Of a stretch of 64,000 nucleotides of DNA, positions 18,354 through 27,116 are shown piece by piece. Positions within the stretch are counted from its first letter, which is position 1. Each line of letters starts with the position of its first letter. The position numbers were made by a program, and so were the translations under genes. The stretch comes from Cupriavidus malaysiensis (lineage in GTDB: Bacteria; Pseudomonadota; Gammaproteobacteria; Burkholderiales; Burkholderiaceae). The DNA lies in assembly GCF_001854325.1 (NCBI RefSeq), contig NZ_CP017754.1, positions 1,798,001 through 1,862,000 on the forward strand, written 5' to 3'. The notes under the pieces are model-generated. The model was not told the origin of the DNA. It saw only the letters and a program-made list of their open reading frames with translations, and searched no databases.

Positions 18354-20480
18354 ATGCTCCCATCCCTGTTCCGCAAATGGCGCGAATCGCGCAATGCCAG
18401 CCTGCAATTGGACGCTATTCTGACTGCGGCCGAGCCGGAGGCGCCGCTCGCGGAACGCAATAGCTGGCTGATCGAGCTGGGCTACTGGATCCGCCGCGAC
18501 GGCGCGCCGGGCGGCGATGACGCGCGCGCGGACAAGGGGCCGCGCGACGGCAGCGAAGGCGAAGGCGGCGTGGAGCGAAGCCTGCCGCAGCATGTGCGCC
18601 TGCGCTATCTGCTGCGCGTGCTGGAGCGCAATCCGGACTGGGCGCTGGCGTTTTCCCGTACGGTGCGTTCCATCCTGCGCGACAACGACCCGACCGCGCT
18701 GTTCTGCGACACCGGCGTGGCTTCGCACCCGGGCTTCTGGGGCGAGATGATGGATCGCCTGCAGGCGCGTTTCCTGCCGCCGCCGCCCAACCGCAGCGAT
18801 ATGTCCAGCCTGTTCGCGCTGTTGTTCGTGCACCTCGACGACGCCGAATGGGTGGAGTCGATCGAGGCGGGCCTGGTCGAGCGGCTGACGCTGGTGCTGG
18901 GCCTGGCCGACGCGGAGGAGGAGGGCGAGGAGGAGGCGGCAGCGCGGCGCGGCCTCGAGCGCACGCTGGCGGCCAGCATCCAGGTGCTGGTGAGCCAGGT
19001 GCGCGCGACGGGCTTGAGCCAGGCCATCCGCTCGCGCCTGAAGGGGCGGGTGGAGGAAACGCCATTTTTCCGCCTGGACAGTGCGGCGCAGGCTCTCTTC
19101 GAGGAAGACCTGGCGCACGGTGACGAGGCCTTCGGCCAGCGCATCAACTATTTCCGGGCGCTGCTCGACCATTGCCACGCGGCCGCCCAGCATGTCTACG
19201 ATGAACTCGAAGAGAATGGCGTCTCGGTGGAGGTGGTGTTCCAGATCGAGCGGATGAAGATCCGGCTGGCCCGCATCGAGTTGCTGCTGGGTGCCTGGAG
19301 CGAGCCCGGGCGCCCCGGTGCGCGCCAGCACCTGACCGCCGAGCTGATCCGCTCGACCCAGGCGCGGCGCAGTGTCGGCCACCTGGTGTCGTCCTCGTTC
19401 GCGCAACTGGCGCGCAAGGTGGTGGAGCGTTCGGCGGAGACCGGCGAACACTACATCACGCGCGACCGCGGCGAATACCGCGAGATGATGCGCGGGGCGG
19501 CCGGCGGCGGGCTGCTGACGGTGCTGACGGTCTACCTCAAGTTCCTGATCTATGGCTTGCATCTCGACAAGTTCATCGAGGGCCTGCTGGCCTCGCTCAA
19601 CTATGCCGGCAGCTTCTTGCTCATCCACTTTGCGCACTTCACGCTGGCCACCAAGCAGCCGGCCATGACCGGGCCGGCGCTGGCGCACCGCCTGGACGGC
19701 GCGAGGCGGCCGGAGGGCAGGGAGATCTTCGTCGACGACACCATCGCCATGATCCGCTCCAACGCGGCCGCCATCTTCGGCAACCTGGCCGCGGTGTTCC
19801 CGGTGGCGCTGGCAGTGCAATGGCTGTCGGGCAAGCTGCTGGGCGTGAGCCTGCTGACCCCGGCCAAGGCCATCGCCACCATCGAGTCGTTCTCGATCCT
19901 GGGGCCGACGCCGCTCTACGCCATCTTCACCGGTGTGCTGTTGTGGCTGTCGAGCCTGATCGCCGGCTGGGCGGACAACTGGTTCGCGCTGCACCGGGTG
20001 CACGATGTGATGGCCTACAACCGGCGCTTGCGCTACGTGCTGGGCGCCAAGGGCGCGCTGGGCGTGGCCGATTTCTGGCGGCGCAACCTGTCGGGCATTG
20101 CCGCCAATGTGTCGCTCGGCCTGCTGCTGGGCCTGGGGCCGGAGATCCTGAGCTTCGTCGGGCCGCACATGGAGGTGCGTCACGTCACGCTGTCGACGGG
20201 GGCGGTAGGGGCCTCGATCGGCGTGCTGGGGCTGGACGCGCTGCGCATGCCCGCGCTGTGGCTGGCGGTTGCCGGCATCGCACTGATGGGCTTCCTGAAT
20301 GTGGCGGTCAGCTTCGCGCTGGCCTTCAATATGGCGCTTCGTTCACGCAACCTGCGCAGCGTGGACCGGCGCGAACTGAGTGCCGCCGTGCGGCGGCGCA
20401 TCCTGGAGCGCCCGCTGTCGCTGATCGTGCCGCCGCGCCGGCCAGCGGCGGCGCCGGACGCCGGCGGCAGCCGCGCCTGA
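18354..20480 (+). CDS. COG4389 ('site-specific recombinase') membrane protein
   Basis: A 708-residue protein matching what is usually annotated as site-specific recombinase (Gcr/COG4389). The N-terminal half is soluble and helical, with acidic patches; the C-terminal half (residues about 390-690) has several hydrophobic segments such as AIFGNLAAVFPVALAVQW and GVLLWLSSLIAGWADNW. I see no tyrosine- or serine-recombinase active-site pattern. The recombinase label is therefore doubtful, and a membrane function is more likely. It lies just in front of the isc promoter, on the same strand. Confidence 0.8.
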   Translation: MLPSLFRKWRESRNASLQLDAILTAAEPEAPLAERNSWLIELGYWIRRDGAPGGDDARADKGPRDGSEGEGGVERSLPQHVRLRYLLRVLERNPDWALAFSRTVRSILRDNDPTALFCDTGVASHPGFWGEMMDRLQARFLPPPPNRSDMSSLFALLFVHLDDAEWVESIEAGLVERLTLVLGLADAEEEGEEEAAARRGLERTLAASIQVLVSQVRATGLSQAIRSRLKGRVEETPFFRLDSAAQALFEEDLAHGDEAFGQRINYFRALLDHCHAAAQHVYDELEENGVSVEVVFQIERMKIRLARIELLLGAWSEPGRPGARQHLTAELIRSTQARRSVGHLVSSSFAQLARKVVERSAETGEHYITRDRGEYREMMRGAAGGGLLTVLTVYLKFLIYGLHLDKFIEGLLASLNYAGSFLLIHFAHFTLATKQPAMTGPALAHRLDGARRPEGREIFVDDTIAMIRSNAAAIFGNLAAVFPVALAVQWLSGKLLGVSLLTPAKAIATIESFSILGPTPLYAIFTGVLLWLSSLIAGWADNWFALHRVHDVMAYNRRLRYVLGAKGALGVADFWRRNLSGIAANVSLGLLLGLGPEILSFVGPHMEVRHVTLSTGAVGASIGVLGLDALRMPALWLAVAGIALMGFLNVAVSFALAFNMALRSRNLRSVDRRELSAAVRRRILERPLSLIVPPRRPAAAPDAGGSRA

Positions 20481-20495
20481 TGCGGTGCAGCAGGG

Positions 20496-20520
20496 GTACT
20501 TGACCGGATTAGTCGGGAAA
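20496..20520 (+). promoter_or_regulatory. IscR type 1 binding site
   Basis: The core TTGACCGGATTAGTCGG (20500-20516) matches the central part of the known [2Fe-2S]-IscR site (YYGACTRWWWYAGTCRR) at 15 of 17 positions. It lies over and downstream of the -35 element of the iscR promoter, so holo-IscR bound here would block RNA polymerase and give negative feedback on the isc operon. Confidence 0.85.
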
Positions 20521-20528
20521 TTTATACT
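20500..20528 (+). promoter_or_regulatory. Sigma70 promoter of the isc operon
   Basis: TTGACC (20500-20505) and TATACT (20523-20528) are separated by exactly 17 bp and lie 31 bp before the iscR ATG. The match to the sigma70 consensus is close, and the element coincides with the IscR box. Confidence 0.85.
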
Positions 20529-20558
20529 TGAGGAAATTGATCAAGTATTCCCACCCCC

Positions 20559-21116
20559 ATGAGACTGACGACCAAAGGCCGCTTTGCCGTGACCGCCATG
20601 ATCGACCTGGCCATGCGCCAGGACCAGGGGCCGGTCACGCTTGCCGGCATCAGCCAGCGCCAGAAGATCTCCCTGTCCTACCTCGAGCAGCTGTTCGGCA
20701 AGCTGCGCCGGCATGAGATCGTGGAAAGCGTGCGGGGGCCGGGTGGCGGCTACAGTCTCGCGCGCCGCGCCGAGGACGTGACGGTCGCCGACATCATCAT
20801 CGCCGTCGACGAACCGCTCGATGCCACGCAATGCGGTGGAAAGGGAAATTGTAACGGAGATGACGGCGCCGGGCGCTGCATGACCCACGAGCTGTGGGCC
20901 ACGCTGAACCAGAAGATGGTCGAGTACCTGGACTCCGTCTCCCTGAAGAACCTGGTCGACCAGCAGCGTGCCAAGCAGCCCGCGGTGCTGCACGACATGC
21001 GCGAGGAGCCGGCGCGGGCCGCCGGCGCGCCGGTGCGCGGCAAGGCGGCCGACAAGGCCGACAGTCCCGCGCGCCCGCGCGTGGTCAACTCGGTCTTCAG
21101 CCTGGCGCAGTCCTGA
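20559..21116 (+). CDS. iscR: Fe-S cluster regulator IscR
   Basis: IscR is a Rrf2-family regulator that senses Fe-S sufficiency and represses the isc operon. The 185-residue protein has the winged helix ([45 protein letters not shown]) and cluster ligands Cys92, Cys98 and Cys107 with His110. The spacing between the second and third Cys is three residues longer than in E. coli (Cys104, His107). The C-terminal tail after residue 150 is low-complexity. It is the first gene of the operon behind the box at 20496-20520. Confidence 0.96.
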   Translation: MRLTTKGRFAVTAMIDLAMRQDQGPVTLAGISQRQKISLSYLEQLFGKLRRHEIVESVRGPGGGYSLARRAEDVTVADIIIAVDEPLDATQCGGKGNCNGDDGAGRCMTHELWATLNQKMVEYLDSVSLKNLVDQQRAKQPAVLHDMREEPARAAGAPVRGKAADKADSPARPRVVNSVFSLAQS

Positions 21117-21198
21117 GACGGCGGCAGACGGCAAGCAGATCCAGATTTCCGACCGGCAAGGAATTGCGGTCCTGACCCTGATAGAGGCAGTCAAAACA

Positions 21199-22416
21199 AT
21201 GAGCACCCCACATTTCCCGATCTACATGGATTACTCGGCCACCACTCCGGTGGATCCTCGCGTGGCGGACAAGATGATCCCCTACCTGCGCGAGCAGTTC
21301 GGCAATCCGGCGTCGCGCAGCCATGCCTACGGCTGGGAGGCCGAGCGCGCGGTCGAGGAGGCGCGTGAGCAGGTGGCAGCGCTGGTCGGTGCCGATCCGC
21401 GTGAGATCGTGTGGACCTCGGGTGCGACCGAATCCGACAACCTCGCCATCAAGGGCGCGGCCAACTTCTACTCGGGCAAGGGCAAGCACATCATCACCGT
21501 GAAGACCGAGCACAAGGCCGTGCTCGATACCACGCGCGAGCTGGAGCGCCAGGGCTTCGAGGTGACCTATCTCGACGTGCAGGAAAACGGCCTGATCGAC
21601 ATGAAGGCGTTCGAGCAGGCGATCCGCCCGGACACCATCCTGGTTTCGGTGATGCTGGTCAACAACGAGATCGGCGTGATCCAGGACGTCGAGCAGATCG
21701 GCGAGATCTGCCGCGCCAAGGGCGTCCTGTTCCATTGCGACGCCGCGCAGGCGACCGGCAAGGTGGTGATCGACCTGAACACGCTGAAGTGCGACCTGAT
21801 GTCGTTCTCGGCCCACAAGACCTATGGCCCCAAGGGCATCGGCGCGCTCTACGTGCGCCGCAAGCCGCGCGTGCGCCTGGAAGCCCAGATGCACGGCGGC
21901 GGCCACGAGCGCGGCATGCGCTCGGGCACGCTGGCCACGCACCAGATCGTCGGCATGGGCGAGGCCTTCCGCATCGCCCGCGAGGAAATGGCTACCGAGA
22001 ACGAACGCGTCCGCATGCTGCGCGACCGCCTGTGGCGCGGCCTTTCCGGTATGGAAGAGGTCTACCTGAATGGCGACCTCGAGCGCCGCGTGCCGCACAA
22101 CCTCAACGTCAGCTTCAACTTCGTCGAGGGCGAGTCGCTGATCATGGCGATCAAGGATGTGGCCGTGTCGTCGGGCTCGGCCTGCACCTCGGCCTCGCTG
22201 GAGCCGTCCTACGTGCTGCGCGCGCTGGGCCGCAACGACGAACTGGCGCACAGCTCGATCCGTTTCACGGTGGGCCGCTTCACCACCGAGCAGGAAGTCG
22301 ACTACACCGTCGAACTGCTCAAGGCCAAGATCGGCAAGCTGCGCGACCTGTCGCCGCTGTGGGAAATGTACAAGGACGGCGTGGACCTGAATTCCATCCA
22401 GTGGGCCGCGCACTGA
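21199..22416 (+). CDS. iscS: Cysteine desulfurase IscS
   Basis: IscS is the PLP enzyme that takes sulfur from Cys for Fe-S clusters and other thio-cofactors. The 405-residue protein has PLP Lys207 in [12 protein letters not shown] and the mobile catalytic Cys329 in [20 protein letters not shown], each one residue offset from E. coli. The ATG at 21199 ([20 protein letters not shown]) is chosen; upstream frame sequence is unrelated. An 82-bp gap follows iscR, and iscU starts 49 bp downstream. Confidence 0.97.
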   Translation: MSTPHFPIYMDYSATTPVDPRVADKMIPYLREQFGNPASRSHAYGWEAERAVEEAREQVAALVGADPREIVWTSGATESDNLAIKGAANFYSGKGKHIITVKTEHKAVLDTTRELERQGFEVTYLDVQENGLIDMKAFEQAIRPDTILVSVMLVNNEIGVIQDVEQIGEICRAKGVLFHCDAAQATGKVVIDLNTLKCDLMSFSAHKTYGPKGIGALYVRRKPRVRLEAQMHGGGHERGMRSGTLATHQIVGMGEAFRIAREEMATENERVRMLRDRLWRGLSGMEEVYLNGDLERRVPHNLNVSFNFVEGESLIMAIKDVAVSSGSACTSASLEPSYVLRALGRNDELAHSSIRFTVGRFTTEQEVDYTVELLKAKIGKLRDLSPLWEMYKDGVDLNSIQWAAH

Positions 22417-22465
22417 GCGCAGGCGCCACGCAAGACCCCCATAAAATCCGCAAGAGGTAGCCAAA

Positions 22466-22867
22466 ATGTCATACAGCAACAAGGTGCTCGACCACTACGA
22501 AAACCCCCGCAACGTTGGCTCGTTCGACAAGAACGATGATGCCGTGGGCACCGGCATGGTCGGCGCGCCGGCGTGCGGCGACGTGATGAAGCTGCAGATC
22601 AAGGTCAACGAGGCCGGTGTCATCGAGGACGCCAAGTTCAAGACCTACGGCTGCGGCTCGGCCATCGCCTCGTCGTCGCTGGTGACCGAATGGGTCAAAG
22701 GCAAGACCGTGGACCAGGCACTGGAGATCAAGAACACCCAGATCGCCGAGGAACTGGCGCTGCCGCCGGTCAAGATCCACTGCTCGATCCTGGCCGAGGA
22801 CGCCATCAAGGCCGCCGTCGAGGACTACAAGAAGAAGCACCCGGGCGCCGAACAGAAGGCCGCCTGA
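22466..22867 (+). CDS. iscU: Fe-S cluster scaffold IscU
   Basis: IscU holds the nascent [2Fe-2S] cluster between IscS and target proteins. The 133-residue protein has the three ligand Cys (37, 63, 106) with Asp39, and the HscA-recognition motif LPPVK at residues 99-103. Length and motifs equal those of E. coli IscU apart from a few C-terminal residues. The operon context (IscS before, IscA after) confirms the assignment. Confidence 0.98.
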   Translation: MSYSNKVLDHYENPRNVGSFDKNDDAVGTGMVGAPACGDVMKLQIKVNEAGVIEDAKFKTYGCGSAIASSSLVTEWVKGKTVDQALEIKNTQIAEELALPPVKIHCSILAEDAIKAAVEDYKKKHPGAEQKAA

Positions 22868-22889
22868 GCCATGCGGGGATGATGCAGCG

Positions 22890-23210
22890 ATGATCACACT
22901 GACCGAGAAGGCCGCAAGGCACGTGGCGCGTTACCTGGAGCGCCGTGGCAAGGGCGTGGGCCTGCGCCTTGGCGTGAAGACGACGGGCTGCTCGGGCTTG
23001 GCCTACAAGCTCGAGTACGTCGACGAACTGCTGCCGGAAGACAATGTGTTCGAGTCGCACGGCATCAAGGTGATCGTCGATCCGAAGAGTCTGCCGTACA
23101 TCGACGGCACCGAGCTGGACTTTGCCCGCGAAGGCCTGAACGAGGGGTTCCGCTTCAACAACCCCAATGTCAAGGACGAGTGCGGCTGCGGCGAGTCCTT
23201 CCGCGTCTGA
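22890..23210 (+). CDS. iscA: A-type Fe-S carrier IscA
   Basis: IscA carries assembled clusters or iron to client proteins. The 106-residue protein has the three conserved Cys at 34 ([10 protein letters not shown]), 98 and 100 (ECGCGESF). The gene starts at an ATG 22 bases past the iscU stop, within the isc operon. Confidence 0.97.
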   Translation: MITLTEKAARHVARYLERRGKGVGLRLGVKTTGCSGLAYKLEYVDELLPEDNVFESHGIKVIVDPKSLPYIDGTELDFAREGLNEGFRFNNPNVKDECGCGESFRV

Positions 23211-23222
23211 CGCCGCCCGGCG

Positions 23223-23441
23223 ATGCAGCGCCGTATCGTCGGTTATCACCGTGACGAGGCCGGCGACTGGGTCGCCGAGCTGGAGTGCGGGCATGGCCAG
23301 CACGTGCGGCACGACCCGCCCTGGCAGTCGCGACCGTGGACGCAATCGGAGCGGGGGCGCACGGCCAGGCTGGGTGCCCGGCTCGCCTGTCGCAAGTGTG
23401 AACGCGGCGAGCCTCCGGATACCTGGGCACGGCCGGCCTGA
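23223..23441 (+). CDS. DUF3565 small Cys/His protein inserted in the isc operon
   Basis: A 72-residue protein containing the DUF3565 pattern [16 protein letters not shown] with a second Cys pair in LACRKCE near the C-terminus, so it may bind zinc or an Fe-S cluster. The family is small and of unknown function. Here it lies 12 bp after iscA and before hscB, which suggests that it is translated with the Fe-S assembly genes. The ATG at 23223 is the first in frame. Confidence 0.85.
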   Translation: MQRRIVGYHRDEAGDWVAELECGHGQHVRHDPPWQSRPWTQSERGRTARLGARLACRKCERGEPPDTWARPA

Positions 23442-23545
23442 GGGCCGCGCCGGCGCGATCGGAATGCCGGCGATGGCTTGCCTGCCTGGCTGACGGGCGG
23501 GTGATCGAGGGGCGGCCTGGCCGCTCCTTTTTGTTGGGGAAGCTG

Positions 23546-24073
23546 TTGAAAGACGATTTTTTCAAGCTGTTCGGACTGCCGGCGCAGTTTGCCATCGACG
23601 AGGCGGCGCTGGATGCCGCCTACCGCACCGTGCAGTCGCAGGCGCATCCGGACCGCTTCGCGCATGCCGGCGACGCCGAGCGCCGCGTGGCCATGCAGTG
23701 GGCGGCCCATGCCAACGAGGCCTATCGTACGCTGCGCCAGCCGCTCAAGCGGGCGATCTACCTGCTGGGACTGCGCGGCGTCGACATCCAGGCCGAGAAC
23801 AACACCGCGATGGCGCCGGATTTCCTCATGCAGCAGATGGAATGGCGCGAGGCGCTGCAGGACGCGGTGGAAGCGCGCGCGGTCGACCAGCTCGACGCGC
23901 TGCTGGCGCAACTGCGCCGGGAAAAGCGCGAGCGACACGCGGCGCTCGGCGCGCTGCTGGACGCGGGCGGCGCCGACAATGACGCGGCGGCCGGCGCGGC
24001 GGCGCGGCAACTGATGTTCATCGAGAAGATCGAGCACGACACCAGCGAGGCGATCGACCGGCTGGAAGGATAA
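23546..24073 (+). CDS. hscB: Fe-S co-chaperone HscB
   Basis: HscB (Hsc20) is the J-domain partner that brings IscU to HscA. The 175-residue protein begins [15 protein letters not shown] and has the HPD motif at residues 34-36, with a C-terminal helical IscU-binding domain. The start is inferred to be TTG at 23546 because it lines up with the family N-terminus and has GGGGAAG just upstream; an in-frame GTG at 23501 would add a foreign segment. It sits in the isc operon before hscA. Confidence 0.93.
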   Translation: MKDDFFKLFGLPAQFAIDEAALDAAYRTVQSQAHPDRFAHAGDAERRVAMQWAAHANEAYRTLRQPLKRAIYLLGLRGVDIQAENNTAMAPDFLMQQMEWREALQDAVEARAVDQLDALLAQLRREKRERHAALGALLDAGGADNDAAAGAAARQLMFIEKIEHDTSEAIDRLEG

Positions 24074-24178
24074 CCGGCCAGGCACGTTTGCCGCGGGCGT
24101 GACACAATGGCGCCCCCGGCACGGTCCCGGCCGCCGTGGCACGCATGCCGTGCCGCACCCGACGCGACGGCAACGCGC

Positions 24179-24207
24179 GCGAAGACAACGCGAAGACAAC
24201 GCGAAGA
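24179..24207. repeat. Tandem repeat, 11-bp unit GCGAAGACAAC, 2.6 copies, at the hscA start
   Basis: Two full units and a partial third end seven bases before the hscA ATG. The purine-rich unit (GAAGA) could take the place of a ribosome site. It is the third 11-bp-period array in the window, with a different sequence each time. Confidence 0.9.
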
Positions 24208-24213
24208 ATCATC

Positions 24214-26079
24214 ATGGCACTGCTCCAGATTTCCGAGCCCGGCATGTCGCCGGCGCCCCATCAACGCCGGCTCGCCGTCGGCATCGACCTCGGCACCACC
24301 AACTCCCTGGTGGCGGCGGTCCGCAGCAGCATTCCGGAGGTGCTCACCGACGAGCGCGGCCGCGCACTGCTGCCCTCGGTGGTGCGCTACCTGGCCGACA
24401 AGACCGCGCAGATCGGCTACCGCGCGCAGGACGAGGCCATCCGCGATCCCAAGAACACCATCGTCTCGGTCAAGCGCTTCATGGGGCGCGGCCTGCGCGA
24501 CGTGGCGCACATCGAGCACAGCCCCTACGACTTCGTCGACGCGCCGGGCATGGTGCAGATCAAGACGGTGGCCGGCGTGAAAAGCCCGGTCGAGATCTCC
24601 GCGGAGATCCTCGCCACGCTGCGCCAGCGCGCCGAGGATTCGCTCGGCGACGACCTGGTCGGGGCGGTGATCACGGTGCCGGCCTATTTCGACGATGCAC
24701 AGCGGCAGGCCACCAAGGACGCCGCGCGCCTGGCCGGCATCGAGGTGCTGCGCCTGCTCAACGAGCCGACCGCGGCGGCCGTGGCCTACGGCCTCGACAA
24801 CGGTGCCGAAGGCGTCTATGCCGTCTATGACCTGGGCGGCGGTACCTTCGATATCTCCATCCTCAAGCTGACCAAGGGCGTGTTCGAGGTCATGGCCACC
24901 GGCGGCGATTCGGCCCTGGGGGGCGACGATTTCGACCAGCGCCTGATGTGCTGGATCGTCGAGCAGGCCGGCCTGCAACCCCTGAGCGCCCAGGACACCC
25001 GCCTGCTGATGGTGCGCGCGCGCGCCGCCAAGGAGGCACTGTCCGAGGCCGACGACACGGTGATCGATGCCGTGCTGTCGAGCGGGGAGATCGTGCACCT
25101 GCCGCTGTCGGCGCAGCAGTTCGAGGCCATGACTGCGCATCTGGTGCAGAAGACGCTGGCGCCGGTGCGCAAGGCGCTGCGCGATGCCGGCGTCGGCGCC
25201 GACGAGGTCAAGGGCGTGGTGCTGGTGGGCGGCGCCACGCGCATGCCGGCCATCCGCAAGGCCGTGGGCGAGTTCTTCGGCCGCACGCCGCTGACCAACC
25301 TGGATCCGGACAAGGTGGTCGCGCTGGGCGCCGCCATGCAGGCCAACCTGCTGGCCGGCAACGGCGCGCCGGGCGAGGACTGGCTGCTGCTCGATGTGAT
25401 CCCGCTGTCGCTGGGGGTCGAGACCATGGGCGGCCTGGTCGAGAAGATCATCCCGCGCAACAGCACCATCCCGGTGGCGCGTGCCCAGGAATTCACCACC
25501 TTCAAGGATGGCCAGACCGCGATGGCCGTCCATGTGCTGCAGGGCGAGCGCGAACTGGCGGCTGACTGCCGCTCGCTGGCACGCTTCGAACTGCGCGGCA
25601 TTCCGCCGATGGTGGCAGGTGCGGCCCGCATCCGTGTGACCTACCAGGTCGATGCCGATGGCCTGCTGTCGGTGTCGGCGCGTGAAACGCTGTCGGGCGT
25701 GGAAGCCTCGATCGTGGTCAAGCCTTCCTACGGGCTGGCCGACGACGACATCGCCCGCATGCTGCAGGAAAGCTTCAGCGAGGCCGAGCACGATATGAAG
25801 AGCCGCGCGCTGGCCGAGGAACGTGTCGAGGCCGAGCGCCTGCTCGAAGCCACCCAGCGCGCGCTGGAGACGGATGGCGACCTGCTGAGCGCCGCGGAGC
25901 GCGCCGCGGTCGAGGCGCTGGCGGCTTCCGTGCGCGAGATCGCTGCCGGTACCGACCATCTCGCCATCAAGGCCGCCGTGGAGGCGTTGTCGCACGGCAC
26001 CGACGAATTCGCCGCGCGCCGCATGGACCGCTCGATCAAGAGCGCGCTGGCCGGCCGCAAGGTGCAGGAGATCGGCTGA
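24214..26079 (+). CDS. hscA: Hsp70-type chaperone HscA for Fe-S assembly
   Basis: HscA binds the LPPVK motif of IscU and drives cluster transfer by ATP hydrolysis. The 621-residue protein (E. coli 616) has the Hsp70 ATPase signatures [26 protein letters not shown] and [12 protein letters not shown], then the substrate-binding domain. It lacks the EEVD-type tail of DnaK. The ATG at 24214 is preferred to in-frame upstream starts because the preceding frame reads as Arg-rich non-conserved sequence. It lies in the isc operon after hscB. Confidence 0.96.
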   Translation: MALLQISEPGMSPAPHQRRLAVGIDLGTTNSLVAAVRSSIPEVLTDERGRALLPSVVRYLADKTAQIGYRAQDEAIRDPKNTIVSVKRFMGRGLRDVAHIEHSPYDFVDAPGMVQIKTVAGVKSPVEISAEILATLRQRAEDSLGDDLVGAVITVPAYFDDAQRQATKDAARLAGIEVLRLLNEPTAAAVAYGLDNGAEGVYAVYDLGGGTFDISILKLTKGVFEVMATGGDSALGGDDFDQRLMCWIVEQAGLQPLSAQDTRLLMVRARAAKEALSEADDTVIDAVLSSGEIVHLPLSAQQFEAMTAHLVQKTLAPVRKALRDAGVGADEVKGVVLVGGATRMPAIRKAVGEFFGRTPLTNLDPDKVVALGAAMQANLLAGNGAPGEDWLLLDVIPLSLGVETMGGLVEKIIPRNSTIPVARAQEFTTFKDGQTAMAVHVLQGERELAADCRSLARFELRGIPPMVAGAARIRVTYQVDADGLLSVSARETLSGVEASIVVKPSYGLADDDIARMLQESFSEAEHDMKSRALAEERVEAERLLEATQRALETDGDLLSAAERAAVEALAASVREIAAGTDHLAIKAAVEALSHGTDEFAARRMDRSIKSALAGRKVQEIG

Positions 26080-26138
26080 GGCGGCCGCTGCCGCCAAGCC
26101 GATTCCCGCCGCACCGTATTCCGCAATCAGGACCTGAC

Positions 26139-26477
26139 ATGCCACAGATCATTGTTCTTCCCCACGTCGAGCACTGCCCCGAGGGCGCCGTGTTCGAAGC
26201 CAAGCCGGGCACCAGCGTCTGCGACGCCCTGCTGAGCCACGGCATCGAGATCGAGCACGCCTGCGAGAAGTCGTGCGCGTGCACCACCTGCCACGTCATT
26301 GTGCGCGAGGGTTTCGATTCACTGAACGAGGCCGAGGAGAAGGAAGAAGACCTGCTCGACAAGGCCTGGGGCCTCGAGCCGAATTCGCGTCTGTCCTGCC
26401 AGGCCATCGTGGCCGACGAGGACCTGACGGTCGAGATTCCCAAGTACACCATCAACCACGCCAAGGAAGGGCACTGA
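26139..26477 (+). CDS. fdx: [2Fe-2S] ferredoxin of the isc operon
   Basis: A 112-residue adrenodoxin-type ferredoxin that supplies electrons for cluster assembly. Cluster ligands are Cys42, Cys48, Cys51 and Cys87, identical in number to E. coli Fdx, within EHACEKSCACTTCHVIV and RLSCQAIV. The gene is 59 bp downstream of hscA. Confidence 0.97.
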   Translation: MPQIIVLPHVEHCPEGAVFEAKPGTSVCDALLSHGIEIEHACEKSCACTTCHVIVREGFDSLNEAEEKEEDLLDKAWGLEPNSRLSCQAIVADEDLTVEIPKYTINHAKEGH

Positions 26478-26502
26478 GCCCCGCACGACAGGAGAACGCC
26501 CC

Positions 26503-26697
26503 ATGAAGTGGACCGATACCTATGCCATCGCGGCCGCCCTCTACGACAAGTTCCCGGACGTCGACCCCTTGACCGTGCGCTTTACCGACCTGCGCCGCTG
26601 GGTGCTGGAACTGGACGGCTTCAGCGACGTGCCGGAGCGCTCGGGCGAGAAGATCCTCGAGGCGATCCAGTCCGCCTGGATCGAAGAAGCGGAGTAA
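26503..26697 (+). CDS. iscX: IscX (Fe-S assembly adaptor)
   Basis: IscX is a small acidic protein that binds IscS and iron and tunes desulfurase activity. The 64-residue product has the family pattern MKWTDTYAIAAALYDKFPDVDP and VRFTDLRRWVLEL, ending in an acidic tail. It closes the isc operon 25 bp after fdx. Confidence 0.95.
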   Translation: MKWTDTYAIAAALYDKFPDVDPLTVRFTDLRRWVLELDGFSDVPERSGEKILEAIQSAWIEEAE

Positions 26698-26825
26698 GAA
26701 GCCAGGGAGTCAGGGAGCAGCGGCCCGCTCGCTGCGGGTCCTTGGGGACGGCCACCGCTCCCCTGGGAGCTTGCTGAAGCGGGCGGCCGCAACCCTGTGA
26801 CCTGCAACTGGCGGCGCCTGCAACG

Positions 26826-26867
26826 GGCAGCCAGCAACCGGCAGCCAGCAACCGGCAGCCAGCAACT
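26826..26867. repeat. Tandem repeat, 14-bp unit GGCAGCCAGCAACC, 3 copies
   Basis: Three units with one mismatch at the last base lie after iscX and end at the stop codon of the barrel remnant on the other strand. No gene is seen between iscX (26697) and this array; the gap is GC-rich with short hairpin-prone segments. Confidence 0.9.
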
Positions 26868-27036
26868 AGAAGCGATACCCGATCCCGGCCAGGAAGATGT
26901 CGGTATCGTGGTCATAGCCCGTCACCACGCGGTTCCAGGTGACGCGCGCCAGCCAATGCTCGCAGAAGCGATCGCCGGCCGACATCGACAGCATGGCCGA
27001 CACGCGCGACGGCGAGGTGCCGTCGCTGCCGGCCGC
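26866..27036 (-). pseudogene. 3' remnant of an outer-membrane beta-barrel protein gene
   Basis: The minus strand encodes about 50 residues ending SMSAGDRFCEHWLARVTW, then NRVVTGYDHDTDIFLAGIGYRF and a TAG stop at 26866. The alternating polar/aromatic pattern and the terminal Phe are typical of the last strands of an outer-membrane barrel. Upstream the coding match stops at a rho-independent terminator belonging to lysS, with no start codon, signal peptide or body. I read it as the tail of a lost gene. The family (OmpA-like or similar) is not certain. Confidence 0.6.
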
Positions 27037-27038
27037 GC

Positions 27039-27069
27039 AAAAAAGAACCCCTGCAGGGGCAGGGGTTCT
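27039..27069 (-). terminator. Rho-independent terminator of lysS
   Basis: An 11-bp perfect inverted repeat AGAACCCCTGC (27044-27054) / GCAGGGGTTCT (27059-27069) is followed on the minus strand by a T-run (A-run 27039-27044 on plus). It lies 47 bp past the lysS stop. Confidence 0.9.
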
Positions 27070-27116
27070 CGCGGTCGTGCAGGCTGCCGCCGCGCGGCGG
27101 CAGCCGGTGCGTCGTC

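Noticed and set aside
18354..20480. Prophage or integron integrase, because of the recombinase label
   Set aside because: No tyrosine or serine recombinase catalytic residues, no phage genes and no att-like repeats nearby.
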